Origin: PNC22 sp035654175 | GTDB lineage: Bacteria > Planctomycetota > Phycisphaerae > Phycisphaerales > UBA1924 | Direction: 5' to 3' | Length of the DNA: 42,686 bases | Assembly: GCA_035654175.1 (NCBI GenBank) | Contig: DASRXL010000152.1 | Span: forward strand, 1 to 42,686 | Shown: positions 9,611 to 17,424 of the stretch, piece after piece | Layout: each line of letters begins with the position of its first letter | How positions within the stretch are numbered: position 1 is the first letter of the stretch | Program-made: the position numbers and the translations under genes | The notes under the pieces: model-generated | Told to the model about the DNA's origin: nothing | The model's input: the letters and a program-made list of their open reading frames with translations, nothing else | The model's database searches: none

Positions 9611-10966
9611 TCAGGATTCGGCCAGCGTCGCCGAAGCGCTGTCCCAGAGGAGCACCTTCCGGCGGCGCTGCGACTCGGAGATCATCTTCACGGCGATCAT
9701 CGTCGAGCAGGCCAGCTCGATGCCGCAGTGCGGGGCGGCCGCGCCCCGGACCGCGTCGAAGAAGTTGCCGAGCGTGTCGCGCCGCGGCTCGGGCGTGAGC
9801 GCGAATCCGACCTCGCCCTTGGGAGGATCGGGCACCCAGAAGCCCTCGCTGTTCTGGACCATGCCGGCCTCGACGCGGTCCTTGTTGGCGCCCCGGAACT
9901 CGGGGTGGAACGCCCCCTGCTCGCGGATCTCGACGGTCTCCTCGCCGAAGGTCGCGGTCCCGTGCCGCCCGCGCACAATGGTGCCGAGGCGAGTGTCGTT
10001 GAGGGCGGAGGCGGCGAGCGTGATCGAGTGCTTGCCGCCGTACCCGAGCACCGCGACGAGCTGGTCGGGCGTCTCGCGCCCGTCGGTGAGCTGGTAGAGG
10101 CCGCCGGCGCAGACGACGCTCTGCGGCTCCTCGCCGTCCGGCCCGGCTAGGGCGACCAGGAGCGCCGAGAGCACCCCGAAGAGCAGTTCGCCGGCCATGC
10201 CGCTGCTGTAATCGTAGAACTTCTGGAAATGAAAGAACCGCTCGGGATCGAACTCGACTCGGGGGGCCAGGCCCCACTCGTGGCCGAGCCAGCGGTCCCA
10301 CCACAGGTGGTCGGGGCGCTGCTCGTCCACCGAAGCCGACTCGTTGATCGGCCGGGCGAAGAGCGCCGCGCGCGGGTTCACGCAGAACGAATCCTCGCTC
10401 CAGCACACCGGCCCGATGCGCCCCGCGGCGACGGCGTCGCGCAGCTTCCAGTACCGGTCGTCGCTGCACTGCCTCGCGCCCACGGCGAGCACCCCCCCGG
10501 TCCGGCGCGCGGCGTCGCGCAGCGCGAGCGCCTGCTCGATCGTGTGGCTCAGCGGCGTCTCGACGAGCACCGCCTTGCCAGCTTCGAGCGCCTCGATCGC
10601 GATCTTCGCGTGCCAGTGGTCGGGGGTCGCGATGAGGACCGCGTCCACCTCCTTGTCGTCCAGCACGTCGCGATACTCGGGGGTCGCCCGCTCGGCGGGC
10701 ACGCCGGAGAGCCTTGCGGCCTGGTTGAGGCGCGGGCGGTGCACGTCGCACACGCGCTGCACCGCGACGGACTCCTCGGCGGCGCGGCGCACGATGTTCC
10801 GCAGCGTCCCCTGGCCATAGAAGCCGCACCCGATCACGCCGAGCCGGATCACGTCGCCCGCTCGGCCCGCACGCGCCCACGAGAGCGCCGGGAGCCCGGC
10901 GGCGGCGCCCGCGGCGGCGGCGGAGCATGCGATGAAGTCTCTGCGGCTGAGTGCGCTGCCGGTCAC
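9611..10966 (-). CDS. Tat-exported Gfo/Idh/MocA-fold protein lacking catalytic Lys and His (probable pseudo-oxidoreductase)
   Basis: A 451-residue member of the Gfo/Idh/MocA family. A twin-arginine signal (SRRDFIACS, Arg8-Arg9) is followed by a Rossmann domain with VIGCGFYGQG (residues 44-53) and the conserved ATPDHWH segment (114-119). Active family members have an EKP motif whose lysine is catalytic; here it reads ETP (Glu136-Thr137-Pro138). The usual downstream active-site His is also absent: the helix reads MAGELLFGVLSALL with Gly where His is expected. Binding of NAD(P) may persist, but oxidation by the normal mechanism is unlikely. The GTG start overlaps the stop of apbE as GTGA and has AAGGAG six bases upstream, so the two should be translated together. 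It converges on the GH13 gene with 13 bases between. Confidence 0.82.
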   Translation of the reverse strand: MTGSALSRRDFIACSAAAAGAAAGLPALSWARAGRAGDVIRLGVIGCGFYGQGTLRNIVRRAAEESVAVQRVCDVHRPRLNQAARLSGVPAERATPEYRDVLDDKEVDAVLIATPDHWHAKIAIEALEAGKAVLVETPLSHTIEQALALRDAARRTGGVLAVGARQCSDDRYWKLRDAVAAGRIGPVCWSEDSFCVNPRAALFARPINESASVDEQRPDHLWWDRWLGHEWGLAPRVEFDPERFFHFQKFYDYSSGMAGELLFGVLSALLVALAGPDGEEPQSVVCAGGLYQLTDGRETPDQLVAVLGYGGKHSITLAASALNDTRLGTIVRGRHGTATFGEETVEIREQGAFHPEFRGANKDRVEAGMVQNSEGFWVPDPPKGEVGFALTPEPRRDTLGNFFDAVRGAAAPHCGIELACSTMIAVKMISESQRRRKVLLWDSASATLAES

Positions 10967-11991
10967 GGCTTGCTCCTTTCGGGTGCATCCAATTCGCGGA
11001 TCAGGCCCGACGCGGGCCCGAAGCGGTGCTCCGCGCCGTCCACCACCATACGGACTCCGAGGCCGGGCGCGCCCCCGAAGGCCGCGCGGGCCGCCTCGGG
11101 CCCGAGCACGCAGGCGGCGGAGGCGAGCGCGTCGGCGGCCGCGCCGTCGGGCGCGACCACGGTCGCGGCCGCTCTGCTCGTGAGACCGAGGCCGGTGCGG
11201 GGGTCCAGGATGTGCGAGTAGCGGACGCCGCCGAAGTCGATGAACTGCTCCGCATCGCCGGACGTCGACACGGAGCGGTCGGCCAGCCAGATCACCGGGC
11301 GCGGCCCGGCGCCGTACCCGGATTCCACCACGACGCGCCAGCCGGGCTCGCCAGGCGGCGGGGCGGCGGCGGTGACGTCCCCGGCGAGCGCGACCATGTG
11401 CCGGGTCAGACCGAGGCCGCGGAGCACCATCGAGGCCTCCTGGGCGGCGAACCCCTTGCCGATTCCCCCCAGGTCGAGGCGCATGCCGCCGGCGCCGAGG
11501 CGCGCGGACCGGGTTGCGGAATCCAGCTCGAGCAGGCGCCATCCGACCGCGGCCCTGGCGGCGGCGAGGTCTTCGGCGCGGGGGAGCTCGCCCGAGCGCC
11601 GGGCCTCGCGCCAGATGCGGGTGAGGGGGCCGACGGTGCAGTCGAACGCGCCGGCCGTGCGTTCGGAGAACCCCTGGGAAAGCTCGAGCACCCGGAACAG
11701 GTCGTCGGAGAGGGGCACCCAGCGCCCGGGCGGGGATTCGCTCAACCGGTTGAGTTCGCTATCCTGCCGGTAGTCGCTCATCACGGCGTCGAGCCGGGCG
11801 ATTCGGGCGAAGGCCGCGGCTGCGCCGGAACGCGCGGCGGGCTCGTCGGTCGCATAGAGCACCACGCGGGTCTCCACCCCCATGTGGATCTGCGTGTAGG
11901 AGAAGCGGGAAAGATCGGCTTCCCGCGCGGGAGCACACCCGAAGGGCGCGAGGCCCCAGAGTATGAGCACAGAACGCATGAACCACAGCAT
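10963..11991 (-). CDS. apbE: FAD:protein FMN transferase (ApbE family)
   Basis: A 342-residue ApbE/flavin transferase, which moves FMN from FAD onto Thr or Ser of target proteins in the periplasm. The family blocks are present: MSDYRQDSELNRL, a core MRLDLGGIGKGFA, and SGDAEQFIDFGG followed by YSHILDPRTGLG, which contribute flavin and magnesium binding. The N-terminus has a short hydrophobic segment ending in Cys19 (LAPFGC), suggesting a lipoprotein, although this lipobox is imperfect. The start is uncertain: 11991, 11979 or 12012 are possible; 11991 keeps the hydrophobic segment and positive charge. The start region overlaps the divergent SUMF1-like gene. It is coupled to the following Gfo/Idh/MocA-fold gene by a GTGA overlap. 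No clear flavinylation target (such as an Nqr/Rnf subunit) lies in the window. Confidence 0.88.
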   Translation of the reverse strand: MLWFMRSVLILWGLAPFGCAPAREADLSRFSYTQIHMGVETRVVLYATDEPAARSGAAAAFARIARLDAVMSDYRQDSELNRLSESPPGRWVPLSDDLFRVLELSQGFSERTAGAFDCTVGPLTRIWREARRSGELPRAEDLAAARAAVGWRLLELDSATRSARLGAGGMRLDLGGIGKGFAAQEASMVLRGLGLTRHMVALAGDVTAAAPPPGEPGWRVVVESGYGAGPRPVIWLADRSVSTSGDAEQFIDFGGVRYSHILDPRTGLGLTSRAAATVVAPDGAAADALASAACVLGPEAARAAFGGAPGLGVRMVVDGAEHRFGPASGLIRELDAPERSKP

Positions 11992-12814
11992 GGCTCCACG
12001 GGCGCAGGACATCCGCTCACGATACGCCCGGGCCGGGCGCGCCTGCGGGCTCGTCGCGGCGCTCGTCATCGCCGGCGCGGCGCCGGCCGATCCCGCCGGC
12101 GACGGCGCGGAGAGCGTGCTCGTCGAGATCCCCAAGACAACGCTGTCGATCGAGCTGGTGCCGGTCGACATCGGCGATGGGAGAACGCTGCTGGTGGCGC
12201 GGCGCGAGATCAGCTGGGACCACTACGACACGTTCATCTACGGGCTGGATCAGCAGGATCCCGCCAAGCCCGACGACGCCGACGTCGTCACACGCCCGAC
12301 CAAGCCCTACATCAACATGGACCGGGGCTGGGGGCACACGAACTTTCCGGCGATGGGGATGAGCCACCTCGCGGCGCAGGAGTTCTGCGGCTGGCTGGGC
12401 CACAAGACTGGGCGGAAGTTCCGCCTCCCGACGGAGGAGGAGTGGCAGGCGATCGCGGACCGCGCGGGCACGACCCCGGACAAGGTGGACGCCCGCTGCT
12501 GGCACGCGGACAACACCGAGGACACCACCAGGGAGAGCGCGACCAAGGACCCGGACGACCTCGGGCTCTACGACCTTCTCGGCAACGTGGGCGAGTGGTG
12601 CACGGACGCGGAGGGGAAGGCGATCGTGCGCGGCGGGTCGTACCTCGACGAGCCGGACATGCTGACCGCGCAGGCCCGACAGAAGCCGCACCGGAGCTGG
12701 AACGCGACCGACCCGCAGATTCCCAAGAGCAAGTGGTGGCTGGCGGACTGCACGTGGGTGGGGATTCGCGTAGTCTGTGAGCCGGACGCGGCGCCGGCGG
12801 AACCGGCCGAATGA
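11990..12814 (+). CDS. SUMF1 / formylglycine-generating-enzyme-fold protein, exported
   Basis: A 274-residue protein of the SUMF1 (FGE-sulfatase) fold. Recognisable elements are REISWDHYDTF, the central LPTEEEWQAIADRAG, LYDLLGNVGEWC, IVRGGSY and the closing GIRVVCE. True formylglycine-generating enzymes use a cysteine pair in the last third of the domain; the segment here (MLTAQARQKPHRSW) has none, so sulfatase activation is unlikely and a binding or structural role is more probable. A basic N-terminus and hydrophobic stretch (LVAALVIAGAAPA) suggest export. The start is uncertain among ATGs at 11963, 11978 and 11990. The last was chosen because it leads straight into the signal sequence, but none has a good ribosome binding site. 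It heads the plus-strand operon of oxidoreductases and isomerases; the next gene begins 35 bases after its stop. Confidence 0.78.
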   Translation: MAPRAQDIRSRYARAGRACGLVAALVIAGAAPADPAGDGAESVLVEIPKTTLSIELVPVDIGDGRTLLVARREISWDHYDTFIYGLDQQDPAKPDDADVVTRPTKPYINMDRGWGHTNFPAMGMSHLAAQEFCGWLGHKTGRKFRLPTEEEWQAIADRAGTTPDKVDARCWHADNTEDTTRESATKDPDDLGLYDLLGNVGEWCTDAEGKAIVRGGSYLDEPDMLTAQARQKPHRSWNATDPQIPKSKWWLADCTWVGIRVVCEPDAAPAEPAE

Positions 12815-12849
12815 GCGGCGGGCCCGCGCACCCACAACCCGGAGCGGTC

Positions 12850-14187
12850 ATGGAATCTCGAGACAAGGGCGGGCTGACGCGGCGCGAATTCGTGAAGACC
12901 TCCGCGGCGGCTCTGGCGGCCACGGGCATCACGGGCCCGATCCTCGCGTACGCGGGCGGCTCCGACCGGATCAAAATCGGCCTGATCGGGTGCGGCGGGC
13001 GCGGCACGGGCGCGGCGGTGCAGGCCCTGCGCGCCGATCCCGGCATCGTGCTCTGGGCGATGGGCGACATCTTCGCCGAGCGCATCGACTCCTCGCACGC
13101 CGGCATCATGGGCGAGATGGCGGCCATGGACGAGGAGGAGGGCGCGGGCACCGCGGCGCAGGACCGGGTGCAGGTCGCGTCGGACCGGCGCTTCGTCGGG
13201 TTCGACTCCCACGACCACGTGCTCGCCAGCGGCGTGGACGCGGTGCTGCTCACGGGATACCCCCACTTCCGCCCGGCGCAGCTCGCGGCGGCGATCCGGG
13301 CGGGCAAGCACGTCTTCGCGGAGAAGCCGGTGGCGGTGGATGGGCCGGGCATCCGCTCCGTGCTCGAATCGGCGGCGGAGGCGCGCCGAAAGAACCTTGC
13401 GATCCAGGTGGGCTTCTGCTGGCGCTACCACGACGCGATGCGCGCGGGCATGGGCAGGGTGCTGGACGGCACGATCGGCCGGGTCACGAGCGTCCACACC
13501 ACCTACCACGGCGGGACGCTGCCGAAGAACCCCCGCCAGCCCGGGTGGAGCGACATGGAGTTCCAGATGCGGAACTGGTGGCACTTCACGTGGATCTCTG
13601 GCGACCACATCGTGGAGCAGGCGATCCACTCGGTGGACAGGCTCGCGTGGGCGCTCGGCGACGAGATGCCGGTCCGGGCGACGTGCCTCGGCGGGCGCGC
13701 GGCGCGATCCGGGCCCGAGCACGGTGACGCGTACGACCATTTCGCCGCCGTGTACGAGTACGCGGACGGGCGGCGGGCCTTCCACACGTGCCGGCAGATG
13801 CAGAACACGCCCGGCGACAACACCGATTACGTCTACGGCACGCGCGGCGCCGCGACGATCAACGGCTGGGACCCGGGGAGCATCCATTGCCGCGACCACG
13901 AAGGGGGGGAGCTGTGGCGCTTCTCCGGCCCGCCGGACGACATGTACCAGCACGAGCACAACGAGCTCTGGGCGTCGGTGCGGTCGGGCTCGCCGATCAA
14001 CGACTGCGAGCGGGGCGCGCACAGCAACCTGATGGCGATCATGGGGCGGATGGCGGCGTACACCGGCCAGGTGGTCACCTGGGAGCAGGCGCTCAACTCC
14101 CAGGAGCGGCTCGGGCCGACCGAGTACGCGTGGGGCGACCTGCCGGCGCCGCCTGTCGCGGTCCCGGGCCAGACCAAGCTGCTCTAG
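12850..14187 (+). CDS. Tat-exported Gfo/Idh/MocA oxidoreductase
   Basis: A 445-residue NAD(P)-dependent oxidoreductase of the Gfo/Idh/MocA family, which oxidises or reduces sugars, polyols, inositols or glycosides. The Tat signal is TRREFVKTSAAAL (Arg11-Arg12). The Rossmann motif is LIGCGGRGTGAA, the catalytic EKP is intact (Glu158-Lys159-Pro160), and the substrate-domain helix GDHIVEQAIHSVD keeps the active-site His260. A folded, cofactor-loaded protein would be carried out by Tat, as in the Zymomonas glucose-fructose oxidoreductase, a known relative. An ATG at 12811 overlaps the SUMF1 stop (ATGA), but the ATG at 12850 has GGAG five bases upstream and starts the Tat signal, so I used it. A TIM-barrel isomerase follows after 13 bases. 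The substrate is unknown. Confidence 0.9.
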   Translation: MESRDKGGLTRREFVKTSAAALAATGITGPILAYAGGSDRIKIGLIGCGGRGTGAAVQALRADPGIVLWAMGDIFAERIDSSHAGIMGEMAAMDEEEGAGTAAQDRVQVASDRRFVGFDSHDHVLASGVDAVLLTGYPHFRPAQLAAAIRAGKHVFAEKPVAVDGPGIRSVLESAAEARRKNLAIQVGFCWRYHDAMRAGMGRVLDGTIGRVTSVHTTYHGGTLPKNPRQPGWSDMEFQMRNWWHFTWISGDHIVEQAIHSVDRLAWALGDEMPVRATCLGGRAARSGPEHGDAYDHFAAVYEYADGRRAFHTCRQMQNTPGDNTDYVYGTRGAATINGWDPGSIHCRDHEGGELWRFSGPPDDMYQHEHNELWASVRSGSPINDCERGAHSNLMAIMGRMAAYTGQVVTWEQALNSQERLGPTEYAWGDLPAPPVAVPGQTKLL

Positions 14188-14200
14188 CGGGGGTGAGGGC

Positions 14201-15121
14201 ATGGGCGCGGAGCAGCGGTCGATCTCGAGGCGGGAGGCGCTGGCGCTCGGGGCGGCGGCGGCTGTCGGCGTGGTGGCGGCCCCGCGCGGGGCGCGGGCGG
14301 CGGCCTGCGCCGTGCGGGGCCCGGCGCTGCGCAAGGCGCTCAAGTACGGGATGATCGCGCCGGGGGCGACGGTGCTGGAGAAGTTTCACGTCGCGAAGCG
14401 GTGCGGCTTCGAGGGGATCGAGCTGGATTCCCCGGGCGGGCCCCCGCCCGCCGAGGTGCTGGAGGCCAGGGAGCGCACCGGGGTCGAGGTGCCGGGCGTG
14501 GTGGACTCCGTGCACTGGAACCAGACGCTGGGCGATCCCGACGCGGGAGTGCGCGCGGCGGGGCTCGGGGCGCTGCGCACGGCGATCCGGGATTGCCACG
14601 CCTACGGGGGCGGGTCGGTCCTGCTGGTGCCGGCGGTCGTTCGCCAGGAGATCGCCTACGGCGACGCGTACAAGCGGTCGCAGGAGGAGATCCGCAGGGT
14701 GGTGCCGCTGGCGGAGGAGCTGGGGATCAAGATCGCCTTTGAGAACGTGTGGAACAACTTCCTGCTCAGCCCGGTCGAGGCGGCGCGGTACGTGGACGAG
14801 TTCGGATCGGCGGCGGTCGGGTTTCACTTCGACGTCGGGAACATCGTGCTGTACGGGTGGCCTGAGCACTGGATCAGGACGCTCGGCCCGCGCATCCTCC
14901 GGCTGGACATCAAGGAATACAGCCGTCAGAAGCTCGACGCGGAGGGGCGCTGGAAGGGCTTCGACGTGGAGATCGGCGAGGGCGACTGCGGGTGGGACCG
15001 CGTGATGCAGGCGCTGCGGGACATCGGGTACAACGGATGGGCCGCGGCCGAGGTGGCCGGCGGCGACGAGGCGAGGCTCAGCGACATCGCGCGCCGGATG
15101 GACCGCGTGTTCGCCATGTGA
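14201..15121 (+). CDS. Tat-exported sugar-phosphate isomerase/epimerase-like TIM barrel
   Basis: A 306-residue xylose-isomerase-like (AP endonuclease family 2) TIM barrel. The twin-arginine signal is ISRREALALGAAA (Arg10-Arg11). Probable metal ligands are Glu181 in IAFENVWN, Asp211 in FHFDVGN and His/Asp/Glu positions further on (LDIKEY, AAEVAG). Family members isomerise or epimerise sugars, or act as lyases on 3-keto-glycosides; the sequence does not decide between these. A GGGTGAGGGC stretch precedes the ATG. It lies 13 bases after one Gfo/Idh/MocA gene and 16 bases before another, so it probably acts on their products in the periplasm. Being exported, it is unlikely to use phosphorylated sugars despite the family name. 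Confidence 0.85.
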   Translation: MGAEQRSISRREALALGAAAAVGVVAAPRGARAAACAVRGPALRKALKYGMIAPGATVLEKFHVAKRCGFEGIELDSPGGPPPAEVLEARERTGVEVPGVVDSVHWNQTLGDPDAGVRAAGLGALRTAIRDCHAYGGGSVLLVPAVVRQEIAYGDAYKRSQEEIRRVVPLAEELGIKIAFENVWNNFLLSPVEAARYVDEFGSAAVGFHFDVGNIVLYGWPEHWIRTLGPRILRLDIKEYSRQKLDAEGRWKGFDVEIGEGDCGWDRVMQALRDIGYNGWAAAEVAGGDEARLSDIARRMDRVFAM

Positions 15122-15137
15122 GCGACTGGAGGGCGTC

Positions 15138-16430
15138 ATGGAGAGCGGCAAGAGCGGGATGTCGAGGCGCGAGTTCGTCCGGGCGTCGGGGCTCGCCGGG
15201 GCGGCGCTGGCCGGCGGGGCGCTGGCGTCGCCGATCGTCGGCAAGGCTTGGGCGGGCGGCACGCGCCAGACGATCCGCGTGGGCGTCGTGGGGTGCGGCG
15301 GGCGCGGCACCGGGGCGGCCAACGACGCGCTCACGGCCGACGACGAGGTCGTGATCTCCCACTTCGCCGACCTTTTCCCGGAGCAGATCGAGAAGGCCCG
15401 GTCGCTGCTCACGAGCGAGTGGGGAGACCGCGTCACCGCCACGGACAAGGACTGCTTCTCCGGGATCGACGGCTTCAAGCGGCTGTGCTCGCAGGGGTGC
15501 GACTACGTGATCCTGGCGACGCCTCCCCACTTCCGGCCCATGCACCTGGCGCGGGCGATCGGCAGCGGCAAGCACGTGTTCACGGAGAAGCCGGTCGCGG
15601 TGGACCCGGCGGGCATCCGCATGGTGTTCAGCGTGCACAACGAGGCGGAGCGGCGGCAGCTTTGCGTGGCGGCGGGCACGCAGCGGCGGCACGAGCAGTG
15701 CTATCTCGGGGCGATGGAGCGGGTGAAGGGCGGGGCGCTGGGCGACCTGGTCTCGGGCTCGTGCTACTGGAACATGGCCGAGCTCTGGAGCGTGGACCGC
15801 ACGCCCGAGATGAGCGACATGGAGTGGCAGCTGCGGAACTGGCTCTATTTCACGTGGCTCAGCGGCGACCACATCGTCGAGCAGCACGTGCACAACCTCG
15901 ACGTGATCAACTGGGTGAACGGCGGGCCGCCGGTGCGCGCGATGGGGATGGGCGGGCGGCAGGCGAGGACCGACCCTCGCTTCGGCCACATCTTCGACCA
16001 CTTCGCCGTGGAGTATGAGTACGCCAACGGCTTCACGCTCACGAGCATGGCGAGGCAGACGCAGGGGTGCGCCAACCGCGTCGAGGAGCGCGTCCGCGGC
16101 ACGAAGGGGTGGATGAAGACCACCTCCGGCTTCGCCGAGATCTACGGCCCCGACGAGTGGAAGTTCAAGGGCCAGCAGACCAGCCCGTACGTGCAGGAGC
16201 ACATCGATCTGATCGCGGCGATCCGCTCGGGCAACCGGATCAACGAGCTCAGGCAGGTGGGCGAGAGCACGCTGACGGCGATCATGGGACGCATGAGCGC
16301 GTACACCGGCAAGGAGGTGACGTGGGACTTCGCGCTCAATTCCAAGCTCGACCTGACGCCGCCGAGCTACGAGTTCGGACCGCTGGAGACGCCGCCGGTG
16401 GCGATCCCCGGCAAGACGGAGCTGATCTGA
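15138..16430 (+). CDS. Tat-exported Gfo/Idh/MocA oxidoreductase
   Basis: A 430-residue second active-type Gfo/Idh/MocA oxidoreductase. It has a Tat signal (MSRREFVRAS, Arg10-Arg11), a Rossmann motif VVGCGGRGTGAAN, an intact FTEKPVAVD (Glu150-Lys151-Pro152) and the substrate-domain helix GDHIVEQHVHNLD with the conserved His. It is clearly related to the enzyme at 12850, sharing long blocks such as SDMEWQLRNW versus SDMEFQMRNW, which suggests gene duplication with divergence of substrate or of reaction direction. GGAGGG lies seven bases before the ATG. It sits 16 bases after one TIM-barrel gene and 73 bases before another. Cofactor is probably tightly bound NAD(P), as for other Tat-exported members. 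Confidence 0.9.
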   Translation: MESGKSGMSRREFVRASGLAGAALAGGALASPIVGKAWAGGTRQTIRVGVVGCGGRGTGAANDALTADDEVVISHFADLFPEQIEKARSLLTSEWGDRVTATDKDCFSGIDGFKRLCSQGCDYVILATPPHFRPMHLARAIGSGKHVFTEKPVAVDPAGIRMVFSVHNEAERRQLCVAAGTQRRHEQCYLGAMERVKGGALGDLVSGSCYWNMAELWSVDRTPEMSDMEWQLRNWLYFTWLSGDHIVEQHVHNLDVINWVNGGPPVRAMGMGGRQARTDPRFGHIFDHFAVEYEYANGFTLTSMARQTQGCANRVEERVRGTKGWMKTTSGFAEIYGPDEWKFKGQQTSPYVQEHIDLIAAIRSGNRINELRQVGESTLTAIMGRMSAYTGKEVTWDFALNSKLDLTPPSYEFGPLETPPVAIPGKTELI

Positions 16431-16503
16431 GGCGAGTTTCCTTGACAGACGAGACGAACGAACGGACACGGACGAGGCCGCATCCGGCCCGCGAGGACCT
16501 GCC

Positions 16504-17424
16504 ATGCACCGTCGTGACTTTCTGGCGTCGTCGGTCGTGGCGGGGGCGGCGGCCGTGAGCGCTGCGAAACCGGCGGAGGGCGGGGGCGGGCGCGCGGGCG
16601 GGCCGGGGCCGTTCAAGCTGAAGTACGCGCCGCACTTCGGCATGTTCCGGAACCTCGCGGGCGACGACCCGGTCGAGCAGCTCAGGTTCGCGGCCGATCA
16701 GGGGTTCACCGCCTGGGAGGACAACGGGATGATGGGCCGCTCCGCCCAGGAGCAGGAGCGGATCGGCGCGGCGATGGCGGAGCTCGGCATCTCGATGGGC
16801 GTGTTCGTCGCCAGCATGGCGACGGCGTGGGGGCCGCACTTCGTCGAGGGGAAGGAGGACTCTCGCGAGCAGTTCCTGAAGGACTGCCGGCAGGCCGTGG
16901 AGGTCGCCGAGCGGGTGAACGCAAAGTGGATGACGGTGGTGCCGGGGACGACGGTGCCGCACCTGGAGATGGGCTACCAGACGGCGAGCGTGATCGACAT
17001 GCTGCGCCGGGGCGCGGAGATCTTCGAGCCGCACGGGCTGGTGATGGTGCTCGAGCCGCTGAACCCGTGGCGCGACCACCCCGGCATGTTTCTCTCGAAG
17101 ATCCCGCAGGCGTTCGAGGTGTGCCGCGCGGTGGACTCGCCGTCGTGCAAGATCCTCTTCGACATCTACCACCAGCAGATCACGGAGGGGAATCTGATCC
17201 CGAATATGGACCTCGCCTGGAGCGAGATCGCGTACTTTCAGGCGGGCGACAACCCGGGGCGCTGCGAGCCGGGGACGGGCGAGATCAACTACCGCAACGT
17301 GTTCCGGCACATCCAGTCGAAGGGCTTCGGCGGGATCGTCGGGATGGAGCACGGGAACAGCCGCGAGGGAGCGGAGGGGGAGCGGGCGGTGATCGAGGCC
17401 TACCGCGCCTCCGACGACTTCTGA
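16504..17424 (+). CDS. Tat-exported hydroxypyruvate isomerase-like TIM barrel
   Basis: A 306-residue TIM barrel closest to hydroxypyruvate isomerase (Hyi). Characteristic blocks are VLEPLNPWRDHPGMFL, KILFDIYHQQITEGNL and DNPGRCEPGTGEINY; the Glu, Asp, His and Glu in them are the likely metal and acid-base residues. The N-terminus is a short Tat signal (MHRRDFLASS, Arg3-Arg4), which is unusual for Hyi, a cytoplasmic enzyme in glyoxylate metabolism of enterobacteria. The exported form may therefore isomerise an oxidised sugar rather than hydroxypyruvate. GAGG lies eight bases before the ATG. It ends the plus-strand operon that begins with the SUMF1-like gene, and its 3' end overlaps the converging pntB by 25 bases. 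Confidence 0.87.
   Translation: MHRRDFLASSVVAGAAAVSAAKPAEGGGGRAGGPGPFKLKYAPHFGMFRNLAGDDPVEQLRFAADQGFTAWEDNGMMGRSAQEQERIGAAMAELGISMGVFVASMATAWGPHFVEGKEDSREQFLKDCRQAVEVAERVNAKWMTVVPGTTVPHLEMGYQTASVIDMLRRGAEIFEPHGLVMVLEPLNPWRDHPGMFLSKIPQAFEVCRAVDSPSCKILFDIYHQQITEGNLIPNMDLAWSEIAYFQAGDNPGRCEPGTGEINYRNVFRHIQSKGFGGIVGMEHGNSREGAEGERAVIEAYRASDDF

Noticed and set aside
11963..11992. Earlier ATGs at 11963 and 11978 for the SUMF1-like gene
   Set aside because: They add a short Ser/Thr/Asn-containing extension before the signal sequence and lack ribosome binding sites. They remain possible, but the ATG at 11990 is the simpler choice.
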